Shown: positions 1 to 12,512 of the stretch, one piece after another
Position numbering within the stretch: position 1 is the stretch's first letter
How the letters are laid out: every line of letters starts with the position of its first letter
NCBI RefSeq assembly: GCF_000004195.4
Contig: NC_030683.2
Coordinates: 88,003,410-88,067,409 of the forward strand
Length of the DNA: 64,000 nucleotides
Reading direction: 5' to 3'
DNA from: Xenopus tropicalis
Taxonomy: Eukaryota; Chordata; Amphibia; Anura; Pipidae
Position numbers and translations under genes: made by a program
Notes under the pieces: generated by a model
What the model was told of the DNA's origin: nothing
Databases searched by the model: none
Seen by the model: only the letters and a program-made list of their open reading frames with translations

Positions 1-1663
1 ACAATTTAAATTGAAAAAAGTAAACAATGGATGATAAAAGTTTGCAAGAAACCCTCAGTCAGGGGTAGTGAATGCAATTTTAGATCATTTATATGCAAAG
101 ATAAGCATCAATAATTAGAATAGTAGTCTAAAGTAAGATTCAAAAAGTCATTTATTAGGACAGAAAAAGGGCAGCCTAACGTGTTTCTTGCCTTGTGGGG
201 CACTTACACATAGGCTCATGCATATGAGAGAAAAGGAAAATCATTTAATATATATATTATACATATAGGTAAATCATTTAAAACATATATATATATATTT
301 GCTTATGTATGCTATCGAGTTTGGATAATAGATCTCACGCATGTAATGCATTTTGCTAACATGCTAAATCACCTCAAAGTCTTCAAGGCCTTAAACTAGC
401 CGCATGGGTGGATTTGTTCTGCTAATTTAAGATTATTATGCATGCCCAGATTTTATATGACAATCCAGAATGAATGTATCAATGCTGTCACCTTCATCTA
501 TTGAACCAAACTTATTATTAATTACCCATGCTTATGACAAAGTCACATTGGACCGTCCAGATATCAGGGAGGTCAACCTGTGATGGCTATTAGTAGAGGA
601 AGTATGTAGCACAACATTATGCTGGTGTTTAGACAAAGCCCAGAGGAAATCCATCACATAATCAGGATGAAGAAGTAGCTACTTTCAGAATTTATGCTAT
701 TCCAGCAGCACCTAGTGGCTTCATAAAGCAACTTCAAGCAACAGCAAGGCAAGCAAAATTAATAATGAACGACACAAGAGGCCAATAATTTTTATGCAAC
801 TGCTGAGATTTACTGCTATTGCAAAGAAACAAATATCATGGCGTCATGAAGAAATAGGAGATACAAAAATCAAGCTTTTGTGCAGTGCACAGGGGTCCAG
901 ATATACATAAATAAAAAGAGATGAGCATGTAATCTTTACTATTAAATGCAGGATTTATTTTCATTGTGCTTTGGTTTAGGCTATAGTCAATTGCAAGCAT
1001 TAAAGCTCAGTTTTGTTTATTTAGAAAAGAGCCGGAGCTGCTATACTTCTTGATTTAACAGGTTAAAGTGATGCTGACATGGATCTTAGCACTTGAACGT
1101 CAAACATCTGTTCAGCCTTGCCTACAACAGTGACATTGGGATTAGGTACAGGGCAAAGGTCCAAAATGTTCTCTGGGAGAACTGCAGTGCAGAAAGGTCC
1201 AGGAAGATACATTAAACATTAAATACTGTACCTCCACAAACAGTACAATGTAACTAGCAAAACAGCAGGTTTAAGTTAATGGATTTTGTATCCTTTAAGA
1301 CAAAAGAGGACAGGCCCATAGATTTTAAGGATTCCCTGTTAGTAACACATTAAAGATTATATATCATTATACAGCAGACATCAGACTTTATTAGACAGGG
1401 TATATTTACTGACTGAACAGGTCATAGCTCACAGCAAAGAGAAAATAAAAGGGAGCACACATTCTATTCTTGGTAAGAAGGGAGTATTCCCAGTATCCAC
1501 AATAAAAAAGCCTTGTCTGCCAGCAGTAACTAACGTCTGCCAAAATGAGAGAAAAAATACTGTAAGTTTGAGGTAGAATAGGGAAGTCTTAGGTGGAATA
1601 GGGTAGAAACACTATTTTAACAGTGTAAAATGTAATAAAATGCCGTCATGGAGACCAGAAAAA
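1..1663. other. AT-rich non-coding DNA
   Basis: No open reading frame of note and no recognisable element. An (AT)n-like tract lies at about 247-300. The base composition is typical of vertebrate intergenic or intronic DNA. Confidence 0.6.
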
Positions 1664-1760
1664 AAATCCAGCTGCACACTGATCAATTAAATAGGATAAA
1701 TGTGATTCAATAAGTCACCTTTTTATGCACTATTCAATGTATTAGTGTGCAGCTGGATTT
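1664..1760. repeat. Short inverted repeat, possible MITE or foldback
   Basis: The arms 1664-1683 and 1741-1760 are reverse complements with one mismatch in 20 (core ATCCAGCTGCACACT). They enclose about 57 bp of AT-rich sequence. I see no clear target-site duplication and cannot assign a family. Confidence 0.5.
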
Positions 1761-1959
1761 CCTTATTTATTACTAATATTGACTCCCTGGCAGGCAGGGG
1801 TTTTCCCCCTTTCCCTTTACAGAGAATTGAGCTTTCCAACTTGTATATGGAGACTAGAAGAAGGACACGGAAGGAAATAGATCCAGGCAAGGGCCTGGAA
1901 ACTGCCTACACTCTCTAATAAGTAATCATCAGCAAAGACCTGAAATTGCAGGACATTAT

Positions 1960-2588
1960 AGGATTAGAATCCATTATCCGGAAACCCGTTACCCTGAAAA
2001 TTCTGAATTACGGAAAGAAAATCTTCTAGATACCCCATTATAAGCAAATAATTTAATTTTTTTAAAATAATTACCTTTTTCCCTGTACAGGTATGGGACC
2101 CATTATCTGGAATGCTCGGGACCTGGGGTTTTCCAGATAAGGCGTCTTTCCGTAATTTGGATCTCCTACCTTAAGTCTACTAAATAAATGATTTAAACAG
2201 TAATTAAACCCAATAGGATTGTTTTGGCTCCAATAAGGATTAATTATATCTTAGCTGGGATCAAGTACAAGGTACAGTTTTATTATTACAGAGAAAAAGG
2301 AAATCATGTTGAAAAATTAGAATTATTTGCTTATGGCAAAATAATGGCCTTTCCTTAATTTGGAACTTTCTGGATAATGGGTTTCCGGATAAGGGGTCCA
2401 ATACCTGTAATAATAAAACAGTAGCTTGTACTTAAACCCAACTAAGTAATCCTTATTGTGGACAAAACAATCCTATTGGGTTTACTTCATGTTTAAATTA
2501 TTTTTTAGTAGACGAAAGGTATGGAAAGACCCCTTATCTGGAAAACCACAGGTCCCGACTATTCTGGATAACAGGTCCCATACTTGTA
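1960..2588. repeat. CAGGTATGGGACC-family MITE, interrupted by a second copy
   Basis: This is one copy of a roughly 320-bp palindromic-ended family found at least eight times in the window. Ends read CAGGTATGGGACC and its complement; the interior carries a conserved CTTTTTCTCTGTAATAATAA block. It is split at 2086-2409 by another full copy of the same family. No coding capacity. Superfamily is not assigned; the TA target duplication of the inner copy would fit Tc1/mariner-like mobilisation. Confidence 0.8.
2088..2407. repeat. Full-length MITE inserted in its own family (TA target site)
   Basis: This is a complete 320-bp copy bounded by CAGGTATGGGACC and GGTCCAATACCTG, flanked by TA at 2086-2087 and 2408-2409. 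Removing it and one TA restores the CTGTAATAATAAAAC block of the outer copy. That defines both element ends and a 2-bp TA target duplication. Confidence 0.85.
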
Positions 2589-3036
2589 TAATGATTTATG
2601 TGTAACAAAAGGCAATGAGTTTGCACAGGAACAGTAACCTATATCAACGATTAAGATTTTTGCTTTTAAACATGTGACCAGTAAATGATTCCTGATAAAG
2701 GGGCACTAAACACTGCTGTACTGCACTGCTCAGCCACACTTTACTCAGTTGTTGCTGGATTACAAAGTGGCAAGAACTGGATTTTTTGTGTCATGGGTCC
2801 TGCTAAAGTCCCCAGACCTGGTACAATTACGCTTCCTAGTAAAAAGCTGCACTTACCACTAAACTATTTTAAACCATTAGGTTGGGGCAATGTAGGACTG
2901 GCCGGACCAGGGAAAACTTTGACTTTCTAGATAGCCAGCTTGAATATATGGCAATATACAGTATGGACAAACAATCCCTATTTTGTAGCTTAATGCACAA
3001 AATGTCTCAATGTCCTTTGAAATTGATAATGAGTGC

Positions 3037-3585
3037 AGAGGATCCCATGTTTGTAATTCGCAATCCCAGAAAGTTCCGAATTATGGAAAGGCCGTCTCTC
3101 ATAGACTCCATTATAAGCAAATTTTTTCAAAAGTGATTTCCTTTTTCTCTGTAATTATAAAACAGTACCTTGTACTTGATTCTACCTAAGATATAATTGA
3201 TCCTTATTGGAGGCAAACCTATCCAATTGGGTTTAATCAATATTTAAATGATTTTTACCCGACTTTAGCAGAAGTTATGGAGATCCATACTACGGAAAGA
3301 TCCCTTATCCAGAAAACTCCAAGTCCCAAGCATTCTGGATAACAGATAATTTTAATTACATAAAATGATTTCCTTTTTCTCTGTAATTATAAAACAGTAC
3401 CTTGTACTTCATCCCAACTAAGATATAATTAATCCTTATAGGAGGCAAAACAAACCTATTGGGTTTATTCAATATTTAAATGATTTTTAGCCAACTTAAG
3501 TTATGGAGATCCATATTATGGAAAGATCCCTTATCCGGAAACCCCCAGGTCCCAAGCATTCTGGATAACAGATCCCATACCTGTA
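3037..3585. repeat. Same MITE family with a tandemly duplicated 3' half
   Basis: The block that starts ATTTCCTTTTTCTCTGTAAT near 3131 recurs near 3367. Both copies run through to the GGATAACAGAT end, so about 230 bp of the right half is present twice in tandem. The final end, CCCATACCTGTA, is intact near 3585. Confidence 0.75.
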
Positions 3586-3692
3586 TTACAAATATATTAC
3601 TCAAACAATAAAGAAGAAATCACTATCACTATGCAAGTGAATTATGGAGCAGTTTCTAGAGAAACTGTGAAGTATAACCTCATCATCCCTAA

Positions 3693-3776
3693 GGGCAGTG
3701 ACATACGGGGAGATCAGTCGCCCGCGACAACGAAGTTTTGTCACGCAACGACTAATCTCCTCGTTTGTCACTGCCC
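3693..3776. repeat. Harbinger-like MITE, 84 bp, TAA duplication
   Basis: The ends GGGCAGTGACA and TGTCACTGCCC are perfect inverted repeats, flanked by TAA at 3690-3692 and 3777-3779. The interior holds the GGAGATNAGTCGCCCGCGAC motif shared with the copies at 31931-32103, 33342-33485 and 39315-39434. The TWA-type 3-bp duplication is characteristic of PIF/Harbinger elements. Confidence 0.8.
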
Positions 3777-3884
3777 TAATAAGTATGGCCCCTAGTATAT
3801 TATATTTGGTACTACTTTACCATTTACTTGAGCCATTAAGTCCTATGGAAGGCTCCCAAAGCCAGACATGGAAGGCATCAAAGC

Positions 3885-4067
3885 CAGAAAAGTTTTCGTG
3901 GCTTAACAAACTTTTCGGCACGAAAATATTGTGACTTTCTGAACGTAATTCGCACAAATGATAAAAGCATTTTCGTGACATTTTAGAACTTTAGAAATTA
4001 TCGTTACTCTGAATTTTTGCCATATCATGTTTTAAGCTGAGAAAAAAATCTTAGTAAATGCGCCCCT
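3885..4067. repeat. Fragment of the TTAGTAAATGTGCCCC palindromic family
   Basis: It ends in TTAGTAAATGCGCCCC (4051-4066), a close match to the right end of the 531-bp palindrome at 41311-41841. The upstream sequence is rich in the same TTTTCG-type words. The left arm is missing or degraded. Confidence 0.5.
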
Positions 4068-4411
4068 TATATTACTTTCAAGTTTTTGGAGTTGCACTTT
4101 TGCTATGTATATAGTAAGACAGAAAATCTACAGGTCCCTGACTGTCAGCATTGTAACTTGGACCTGGAAATTGCAGTTACTACTTAACTCGCCCGTGTGG
4201 CTGGACCCTGAAAGAAACCTGTTTCCCATACTTATGTACCAGGGTGGAGTCCAGGAGGAGAGCTGGATATCATAAACATTTTTTATGGTGCCAAAACCAT
4301 AGAAGGTGGGAAAATTCTGTCAGACAAGTACTGAGGTAGGTTCTTTTTCAGTAGGTCCAAATGGGGCCCTTATGTGATTTGACTACTGACCTGGCTTCCA
4401 AATGATTGGAG

Positions 4412-4794
4412 TTAAAGGGGTAGATCGCCTTTACCTTTTAGTATAATGCAAAGAATAATATTCTGGGATTATTTGCAATTTGTCTTCATTTTTAATTATT
4501 TGTGGGGTTTTTTTAAATTTTGTTTAGCAACTCTCCAGTTTGGAATTAGACACTGTAAGATGATTAGCAGAGGCCTGAATAGAAAGAAAATGAATAAAAA
4601 GTAACAATAGAAGAATAGTTTTTAGGCTGCTGGGGTCAGTGACCCCCATTTGAAAGCTGGCAAGAATCAGAAGAAGAAAGCGATTAACTTGAAAACTATA
4701 ACAAATGAAAAATGAACACCAATGAAAAAGTTGCTAAGGATTAGCAATTCTAAAACATAAAAAAAGTTATTTTAAAGGTCAACTGCCCTTTTAA
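4412..4794. repeat. T2-like MITE (TTAA ends)
   Basis: Bounded by TTAAAGGGG and CCCTTTTAA, with TTAA at both ends. The interior carries the GGGGTCAGTGACCCCCAT block also seen in the copies at 30517 and 40789. T2 elements of Xenopus are Kolobok-derived non-autonomous elements that target TTAA; the assignment here rests on ends and interior words only. Confidence 0.75.
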
Positions 4795-6801
4795 TTATAA
4801 TGCACAGAGAGCGTCACTGAAAATTTAAACTACTTTCTTGGGGCCCTACAGTTGAAGTACTATGGAGGTAGGATGAAGTCTAAGGTGCATCATGCTTTAA
4901 TGGGGAAGTAGAGAAATGGACCACTAAGTTTTTTTCGGCTGAAGTTTAATTTGCATTGGTGAATGTATTACCTGCAGAAAATAAGCTCTCCTTAGTCAGA
5001 TGCATTTTCATAGTAAATTTCTTGATTTATCTTTTGATAATATGCACAGTTTGTCCTATCTTAAAAGAAAAAATGGCATCAGACATTCTATTGCTCTGAC
5101 AAATCAATATTCAGATTGCTGCATTTGCAGTATTTTGCTCAGTGTCACTAATGGGACTAAATGCTATAATCAGTCCATTGAATAGCAAGGTTTCTTTGAC
5201 CTCATTTCAGTGTCGTTACTATTTTCTGACACTGAGTGTCCCACTGTCACCACTTGTACAATGTGCTGAAGAGCTGTTAGCAACAATGAAGAAAAGAAGA
5301 TCAGTAATTATTACAAAACATTGCAATATTTCATAAACAGACAATACCAGACAGATGGAAGATGATGCTGAGTTTGATCAGTTTGTCCACCATCACCTAT
5401 CTATGCTTAAATGTTTACATTTAATAATATTAAATTAAATTAACACCAACATTTCTGTAATCATTTCTGTAATAATAACTATAACTGCATTTTTATGCTT
5501 TTTATCCAGCCAAAAATGCATCTTGTAGGCAATGGACCCCCCATACCCTCAGGGTGTGGCCTTACGACACAGAATAAAATACACAGACATATTTGGTGGC
5601 AAAATGTGTGGAGGTCACAGGCTTTATTTAACAATTTTATTTAAAAGGACTAGGTACACCCTGACCCCAGCTGCGGCTCCTGCTATTAAATGTGGGCTCG
5701 CTGCCCACATCATTAAAAAAGCAGGAATCATGGGGCAAAATTCCCTCTGTGCCCAACCTGTAGCCCATCTCCCTGTTCCTAATTCTGTGCAATAATGGCG
5801 CTAAGTCAAAGTCTGTTCCACACTAGTGTAGGTCTGCACAGTAACCGTCTTTTGCTCAAAACACAACAATGCTACCCAATGGAAACAGGGGAGGGGTGAC
5901 ACCTATCCTTTTCCCATGGCCCATCTGATTACACCGTGACCTCCACCATTCCTCTAAAAATACCCTCATGTTCCCAATGAACAAATCCAAACCTTCTTTG
6001 GAAAAATAAACCCCATGATCTCTGTATGTCTACCTGAAACCTATTTTTTCTCACCTTAAGAACAGCCCACCTGGCTCAACCCATTGTTCAAACCCAGTTC
6101 CAACCCCTTGGATGTTGCTTTCAGTGCCCCCAAACCACGTAGTTATTACTGAATTCCTGACTTGGTGGCAAGTTTAGGTTGAATAAAAACAAGATTTACT
6201 ACCAAATAAAGCCTCTTGTAAGCTGATAGTGTACATAGAGGCTACCTAATAGTCAACCTTAGCCCTTATTTGGCACCTCTATGAACTTTTATGATGCTTG
6301 TGTTGCTCTCTAACATGGGCTGGCGCAGCTAGATGCTGGGCCACACCTGGGGGAAATGGGTGGCCCTGCCTAACATCATATCAAGCCTAAGTGGGCTTTA
6401 TTTCCTCTGTTGTAGACATATTACGCTAAACTTAGCACTAACTGATGCTTTCAGAATAAGCCGTAGAAGGGGTCATTTATTAAGTGCAAAACATAGGAGC
6501 AATCCACCATGAGCCCTGTATGTTGCATAAGATAGGGGACAGATGGGGGATGCCTTCATGCCTCTCCCTGCCCCTCATGCCTACAAAACTGTAAGTGCAG
6601 TTTAGCAAAATTTAACTTCCAAATTGTTTTCTTAAAAAGGTTGATACTAGAAAATTCCCCTGGCCCCACCTTGTTCTGACACCTGTGTATGGATATCAGT
6701 GTTGGGCCCTTCTTTTAACCCCCCTTCCCCCAGTGTTAACAAGATAACAAGAGGGGGTGTGGGACGGCAGAAAATAGGAAGTGCATTGCTATTCTATCAC
6801 C
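4795..6801. other. Non-coding, no clear element
   Basis: The longest open stretch, 5532-5795 (87 codons), has no recognisable domain and sits in repeat-like sequence. The interval 5500-6450 has the texture of an old interspersed repeat, but I cannot name it. Confidence 0.4.
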
Positions 6802-6907
6802 CAGCTGGAACTAGGGGTAGATAGGTAGTTAAGGTGTGTTCCTGGCAGCCCCCTTCTATTCCACCCTAGGCACGTGCCTTTTCTGCCTACCCCTAGCTAC
6901 AGCCCTG
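6802..6907. repeat. Small CAG...CTG-ended repeat
   Basis: Ends CAGCTGGAACTAGGGGTAG and CTACCCCTAGCTACAGCCCTG are imperfect inverted repeats. The left end also matches the start of the longer copy at 35311. The ends look hAT-like, but no 8-bp duplication survives here. Confidence 0.5.
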
Positions 6908-7613
6908 GACATAAAAACAGCATTATGCACAAACCCAGCATAAGTGTGCCTGCTGCACTGCTGCTGCATTCAGAGGCCTCTGTTTATGAGAAACAATGTC
7001 TTTCAGGGGTTCACAACTATTACAAATATCGGAAGGCCAGTATTTTTTTCCAGAAAAGGTTTCAACACTAGTTAAGAGGTGCTCTGAGGTTATGCACTTC
7101 TGTTACTGCACTAAAAGGTGGACATTCCCCCCAAAGGGTTACTTTATTGCATTGTTCTGAAAATCTACTTGGAACTTTCTTCTCTCTAACGACAAAACAA
7201 AGGCATCATAATTAAGACACTGTTTCCACTTGAACAGGTCTGCTACTTCCTCAAATATAGCTCAGTTCTTGTCATTACAGATACTGTGTCCCCAGGCTGT
7301 TCTGCAAATCTAGTGAGGCACATCAAGCAGAATTAGTGCCATCATAGTAAAATATACTTTTTTCTTACTAATGTTTATATTTCTTATAATTCTTATTTTT
7401 GTGTTGAGAATATTCTTTCTTATCAAATATGTAAGCCTCACGAACACGTTATTCAAAAGTTATCTTGCTGGCTAAAGGAAAACATTGTGTCACAGGATGA
7501 TTCCCCTGTCCTGGCAGACAACAGTTTGATAAAGAAGCCATGCTAATTAATCATAATCTAAAATACTTGAATGTCTTATTATTTCACAATCCATACATGC
7601 TATACCAACAATA

Positions 7614-7800
7614 TAAAGGTGGTCATACATGCACCGACATTACCGTCGAAAATATAATCAGTGCATGTATGGCGGGAGACGAGGCGACCAATATCGGTAA
7701 AAGCCTTGGATATCAGTCATCATCGTCATCTCATCTTGGATATCAGTCATCATCGTCAATTGGGCAGGTCTGAAAATTTTGATTGGGCGCTTAAAGGGCA
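7614..7800. repeat. Fragment of the GGTGGCCATACACGGGCC family with a 30-bp duplication
   Basis: The left end AAAGGTGGTCATACATGCAC resembles the start of the copy at 39438-39686; the right end is lost. Inside, a 30-bp unit beginning CTTGGATATCAGTCATC occurs twice in tandem, at 7705 and 7735. The reading frame across 7540-7773 is a by-product of this and is not a gene. Confidence 0.45.
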
Positions 7801-8375
7801 CCTTGAAGGTGCTCAAACATCATAAACGTTAATGCTGAATCGTCTCTTCAGCTCTTAACATTAATAGAGTGGACAATCTTTTCTATGACCATTGCAGAGA
7901 TGTCACCCCCCTATTTTTTTCAGAAATTACCCTATATTGGCACCTTCCCCCTGCCTCCCATCATCCTACTGCAAGACGAATTTTCCTCTTTTTCTTGGCA
8001 CAGGTAGCGTTCTGTGTTTTCAGCAGTCCAAATGCACAAGTATGTGATTTCACATCTAGGTGAGCATCAGTGCACATGTCGTCACTTTCTCGAAAAGTTA
8101 ATAGCTCTGCCAATGATCATGGGAAAGATTATAACTGTAGTGTGTATAGCCACCTTTACACACTGGTTATAGATATAATATGAATATTTGGGCAGGGGCA
8201 GGTTACTCAGCATTATTATTATGTATTGAGCCAGTAGTACAGGTATAGGACCTGTTACTCAAAATGTTCAGGACTTGAATAAGGGGTCTTTCTATAATCT
8301 GAATCTCCATACCTAAAATCGAATAAAAACAATGTTTTTAAAAATTAAGTAAAACCAATAGGATTATTTTGCCAA

Positions 8376-9304
8376 TGTAACACCTATTTGGCTATAAAAT
8401 GGCCAACCCAGGCTAGTAGCGTGCTGTAGAGCATGTGTTACATGCGACCTTAATGCACAGGAGTGGGCCTCCGCTACGTGGGAGGTATTTAATGGAGCTG
8501 AGGGGTTGTTGAACTACAACTAGCTGCAGTAGTGTGGTGCAATAGATAGAAATGGACGCCAGAGGATTCTTATGAATGAACTAGGTAATACTTTATTTGT
8601 CCAAGACAAAGGTAATCAGAGTATTTCGATACTCACTTAATAGATGGTACACAGTATGCAGTTATACAATTGATGGTAAAGATGGATAAATAGCAGAAAT
8701 ATGATGTTCCCCTGTGTATCCCTTCTCATCAAGAGGATTGGGCAGGTAGGACAACAACAGCGTGATAGGTAGGAAAGCTCACCGGCATAGTCCCATGCTC
8801 TTTTGGAGGTTAGGGCAAGGCATATTTGCTAACCTATTTCCCTAGCACTTCTGTGTCCCTAATCTAAGGCCAGTAATGCCTGTTAGGAAGACTACTCCTT
8901 TGCTATTATCCTGGATGGAGCAAATGGCTGCTCTTTCTGTATAATTCTGTCTGAACTCCCCACTTCTAGAGGGTGCTATAAAATATGCTGCTATACTGTC
9001 TTTTCCTCATTCACGGGGCCCTGTCCCCGACTTAATTTGGATGGATAGTGGCTTACTGGGCCGGATCTGTACCCAGGCTCGATGGAGCTCTGCTTCAGGT
9101 AGCAGATCAGCAGCCAAAGAGGAAAACACTTCCTTGTGCAAGACACTATATAGTCTGCCAAGGGGAGTGGTTAAATGAGCTAAACCTGTAAGGGATAGCT
9201 TTAGAAACTGTAACCTGAGTATAGGGGGTCTACCCAATAACAGTACAGATAAGGAAAAATAGGGAAGTAAAGCCATAGGGAGCTTAACCCTATGGGTCCC
9301 TACA
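8376..9304. mobile_element. Putative solo LTR, 929 bp, CCAA duplication
   Basis: A 929-bp block starting TGTAACACC and ending CCCTACA is flanked by CCAA on both sides (8372-8375 and 9305-9308), at a point where the host MITE is otherwise continuous. TG...CA ends and a 4-bp duplication are what a retroviral or Ty3/gypsy-type solo LTR leaves after recombination. There is no internal coding sequence. A TATAAAA-like motif lies at about 8392. Orientation and family are undetermined. Confidence 0.6.
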
Positions 9305-9387
9305 CCAACAATAAGGATTAATTATATCTTAGTTGTGATCAAGTACAAGGAACTGTCCAATAAGTATAGAGGAAAAGGAAAACACCT

Positions 9388-9853
9388 TTAAAGGGATTCT
9401 GTCATGATTTTTATGGTGAACTTTTTATTTCTAAATTACATGGTTTGAATAGACAATAATTCACTCTACCATTTACAATGCTATTCAGTATTCTTGAACC
9501 AACAAATGTATTTTTTTGTTAACTGTAATATCGGTGTGTAGGCAGCCAAGTGCATTGTGCCTGATTCTGAGCTTTCACGAGGAACCAGGCCTACATGTTA
9601 GAACTGCTTTCTGGTAACCTATTGTTTTTCCTACTCCCATGTAACTGAAGGAGTCCCAAGCTGGACTTGGATTTCTTAGTATTGAGAGCTATTCTGATAA
9701 CTACTGGGGGCTGCTATCTTGCTACCTTCCCATTGTTCTGCTAATCGACTGCTGGGAGGGGGTGATATCATGGCTGTGGCACCCTGGGAAATGAAGAATA
9801 TGGCTAGCAACAAATGAAATTTTAAAATGAAATGTAAAAAATCTGTACTTTAA
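9388..9853. repeat. T2/Kolobok-like element inserted in the MITE
   Basis: It starts TTAAAGGGATTCTGTCATG and stops at TTAA (9850-9853), after which the interrupted MITE resumes. The interior is non-coding. The right terminal repeat is decayed. Confidence 0.55.
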
Positions 9854-10177
9854 AAAAAAGATTTCAATGTGAATTATTTGATTAAAATGGAATCTATGGT
9901 AGATGACCTTCCCATAATTTTGGAACTTTCTGAATAACAGGTTTTCAGATAACGAATCCCATACCTGTATAACATACATAGGTTTTCTGTGTGTTTCTGT
10001 ACATTTTTTATTTTTTATCTACTTGTATATTTTATGTATGTTCTTTCTGTAATATTTTTTATGCACTTTTGAATTTATTTTATAATTTTAAATTTAATTT
10101 TTGTTCTTCATGCTATAAAATTGTGCTGTCCAACTGCCCCCCATCTGTCTGACTGTTGTGACTGCTTACCTGTGTGT

Positions 10178-10713
10178 AAAAAAAATGTCCTTTTCAGCCT
10201 ACCATACTTTACCATGTGACCATGTGTGATACAGGAAAAGGTTCATTAAAGCTGCCATCTTAGCAGTGTTAACAGCTCAATAGTTATCCTGCATAAATCC
10301 TACCCCATCCAGCCCTGTGGAAGCATCATTGGTAGGTATTATCCATCCATAGCCCCCAGGTTATAAATACAAGCAGATATATATCTTGTTTATACCTTAA
10401 ATCAGAGTTATAACTGTTTATGTGCAGTCACCTCAAGGCACATCTGTTCTTGCCCAGGCATCTAGTACTTACCCCCACTCGGATGCCTCTCACCTTTTAT
10501 ATGATTGTACATTATATGAACCACAATGTTTACTGTACTTTATTATGCTGTATAGTAAATGCTGTCATATTTTCTGTTTCCCCAGTTTCACACCTTCCCC
10601 TTTGTTAATAAACTGAAGCCTACCAACCTGTCTCAATGAATTGATGGAGGGAGGAGTTTAGCTGTATGTCAAACTACACACTGCATAGGGTAATACATAG
10701 TGAGGACAGAACA
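10178..10713 (+). repeat. Left LTR of BEL/Pao (5' end missing)
   Basis: Nearly identical to 25180-25694, ending GAGGACAGAACA. About 70 bp present at the start of the right LTR (from TGTTATGCC) is absent here, so this LTR was truncated or its edge replaced. Confidence 0.85.
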
Positions 10714-10864
10714 GTGAAACAACCGCTGCACAGCAGACAGAGCAAGTTAGGAGCTACACTGCAAGTGCAGGCAATCTTTAAATTCAGCCACTGCTACTAA
10801 GTCACAGTAGCCCAGAGAAGTCACAGCAGCTACAGCAGGCTAAAGACTTCCCCACTACTGCATA

Positions 10865-12512
10865 ATGTTGCATAAACGGTCACCCTCATTAATAACAAGG
10901 TCCCAAGTCTCAGGTTCCTTCCAGCGCTCATCTGTCATCAATGTGGCCGCAATTGCACGAGCAAAGGCAGAAGCAGAAAGGGAGATGGAGGCAAAAATGG
11001 AGAAAACATGCTTAGAAGCGTCTCTAGAAAAGCTGGCCATAGAGAGGGAAGGTGCAGGAGCCATAGCTGAAGCAGAAGCTCTAGAGACAATTATATACCC
11101 TGACAGCGAAAGACACAGCAGGGCACCAGATCTAGAGATTGAGGGCCAAGACCCACTCCAGCGCACCTCTGAGTATGTCCACCAGCACTCCAAGCAGGAC
11201 ACAGATTCTCTTTCAGCACAAGAGCCAGACCAACAATGCTATATGACTCAAAAAGTCAACAGCAATTTACACGTGCACCAAAGAGGTAACACAGAGCAAA
11301 GTGATCCTGCCTATGGCACCCACATCAGACAGGTACCCAAGCTTACGGGTAACCCTACAACCACTTCCTCTGCTATGTTAAGGCAGTATTTCACAAATCA
11401 GCCTAAAGGAGAATCTCCAGACAGGTATGATTACACAACACCTTCTCACTATAACACTCATCCCCCTACCTACCCTGGTGCCAACTAGGCAACAATAGAC
11501 TTTGCCAAGTTCTTTGCCCAGCGTGAGCTAATCACCAAAGGACTTCTAAAGTTTAATGACCGCCTAGAAGGCTTCAAAGCCTGGCGATCCTCCTTTCAAA
11601 ACACTATCAGACATAGACCTATCATACAGTGAGGAGATAGACCTCCTAATCAAATACTTGGGCACTGAGTCTGCAGAGCATGCCAAAAGGATCAGGGTGA
11701 TCAACATAAACCACCCAGAGACTGGTCTTAAAATGATCTGGCACAGACTTAATGAGTGTTATGGCTCAGCAGAAGTGATAGAAAATGCACTCTTTAAAAG
11801 AATTGATGATCTCCCTAAAATATCTAATAAAGGTTACCAAAAACTTAGGGAACTAAGTGACCTGCTAATGGAACTTCAGGTTGCTAAAGCTGAAGGGGAC
11901 TTACCAGGACTTGCATTCCTTGACACAGCCAGAGGTGTTAACCCCATTGTGCAAAAGCTACCCTACAACTTGCAAGAACGGTGGATGGCACATGGGCCTA
12001 AGTTCAAACAAGCACACAATGTCATATTTCCTTCCTTTACTGTGTTTGTGGACTTTGTATACCAGCAAGCCAAGATGAGGAATGACCCCAGTTTTGATCT
12101 CACTCTGCCACATGCCACCCCTTCAGTGCCTAATACTTGCAAGGCAGAAACAGTGCACAAAACTAATGTTTTCCCTTCAGGTTCTTTCCACAGATCTGCT
12201 GATAGCTCTCAGGAGGAGACAAACAACAAAGACCCTGGTAAGCAGTGTCCCTTACACCAAAGGCCTCACCCTCTTCTGAAATGCAGAGTCTTAAGAGGAA
12301 AGTCCATAGAGGACCGCAGAGCCTTCCTCAAGGACAACCGCATCTGCTACAAGTGCTGCTCATCAACATCTCACCTTGCCAAGGACTGTAAGGTCAGTGT
12401 AAAATGCACAGAATGTGACAGCACACATCACAATACAGGGAGAAAGGTGGCACTGCTACAACTACACCAGAGGTCATTTTACAATGTAGACAAGTCTGCA
12501 AAGGAGCCATAG
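10865..12512 (+). pseudogene. BEL/Pao gag relic
   Basis: The first open segment, 10865-11488 (207 codons), contains a strongly charged, Ala/Glu-rich coiled-coil-like stretch at about residues 28-75. The frame continues beyond a TAG at 11486 with gag-like sequence, then shifts by one base near 11605. The second open segment, 11658-12512 (284 codons), matches the Pao-type gag domain. It ends in a cysteine/histidine region with CYKC...H....C and KCTEC...H spacing (12345-12435), which would bind RNA during particle assembly. The protein would form the intracellular particle of the retrotransposon. At least one nonsense codon and one frameshift make this copy non-functional. Confidence 0.8.

Larger units (their letters stand above)
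8240..9967. repeat. CAGGTATGGGACC-family MITE split by two later insertions
   Basis: The left end lies at 8240 (TA at 8238-8239) and the right end ATACCTG at 9967 (TA at 9968-9969). About 320 bp of element sequence is spread over 1.7 kb because an LTR (8376-9304) and a T2-like element (about 9388-9853) were inserted into it. The three MITE segments are collinear with intact copies. Confidence 0.75.

Noticed and set aside
5532..5795. 87-codon open frame starting MDPPYPQGV
   Set aside because: Repeat-like sequence, no family recognised, no splice sites.
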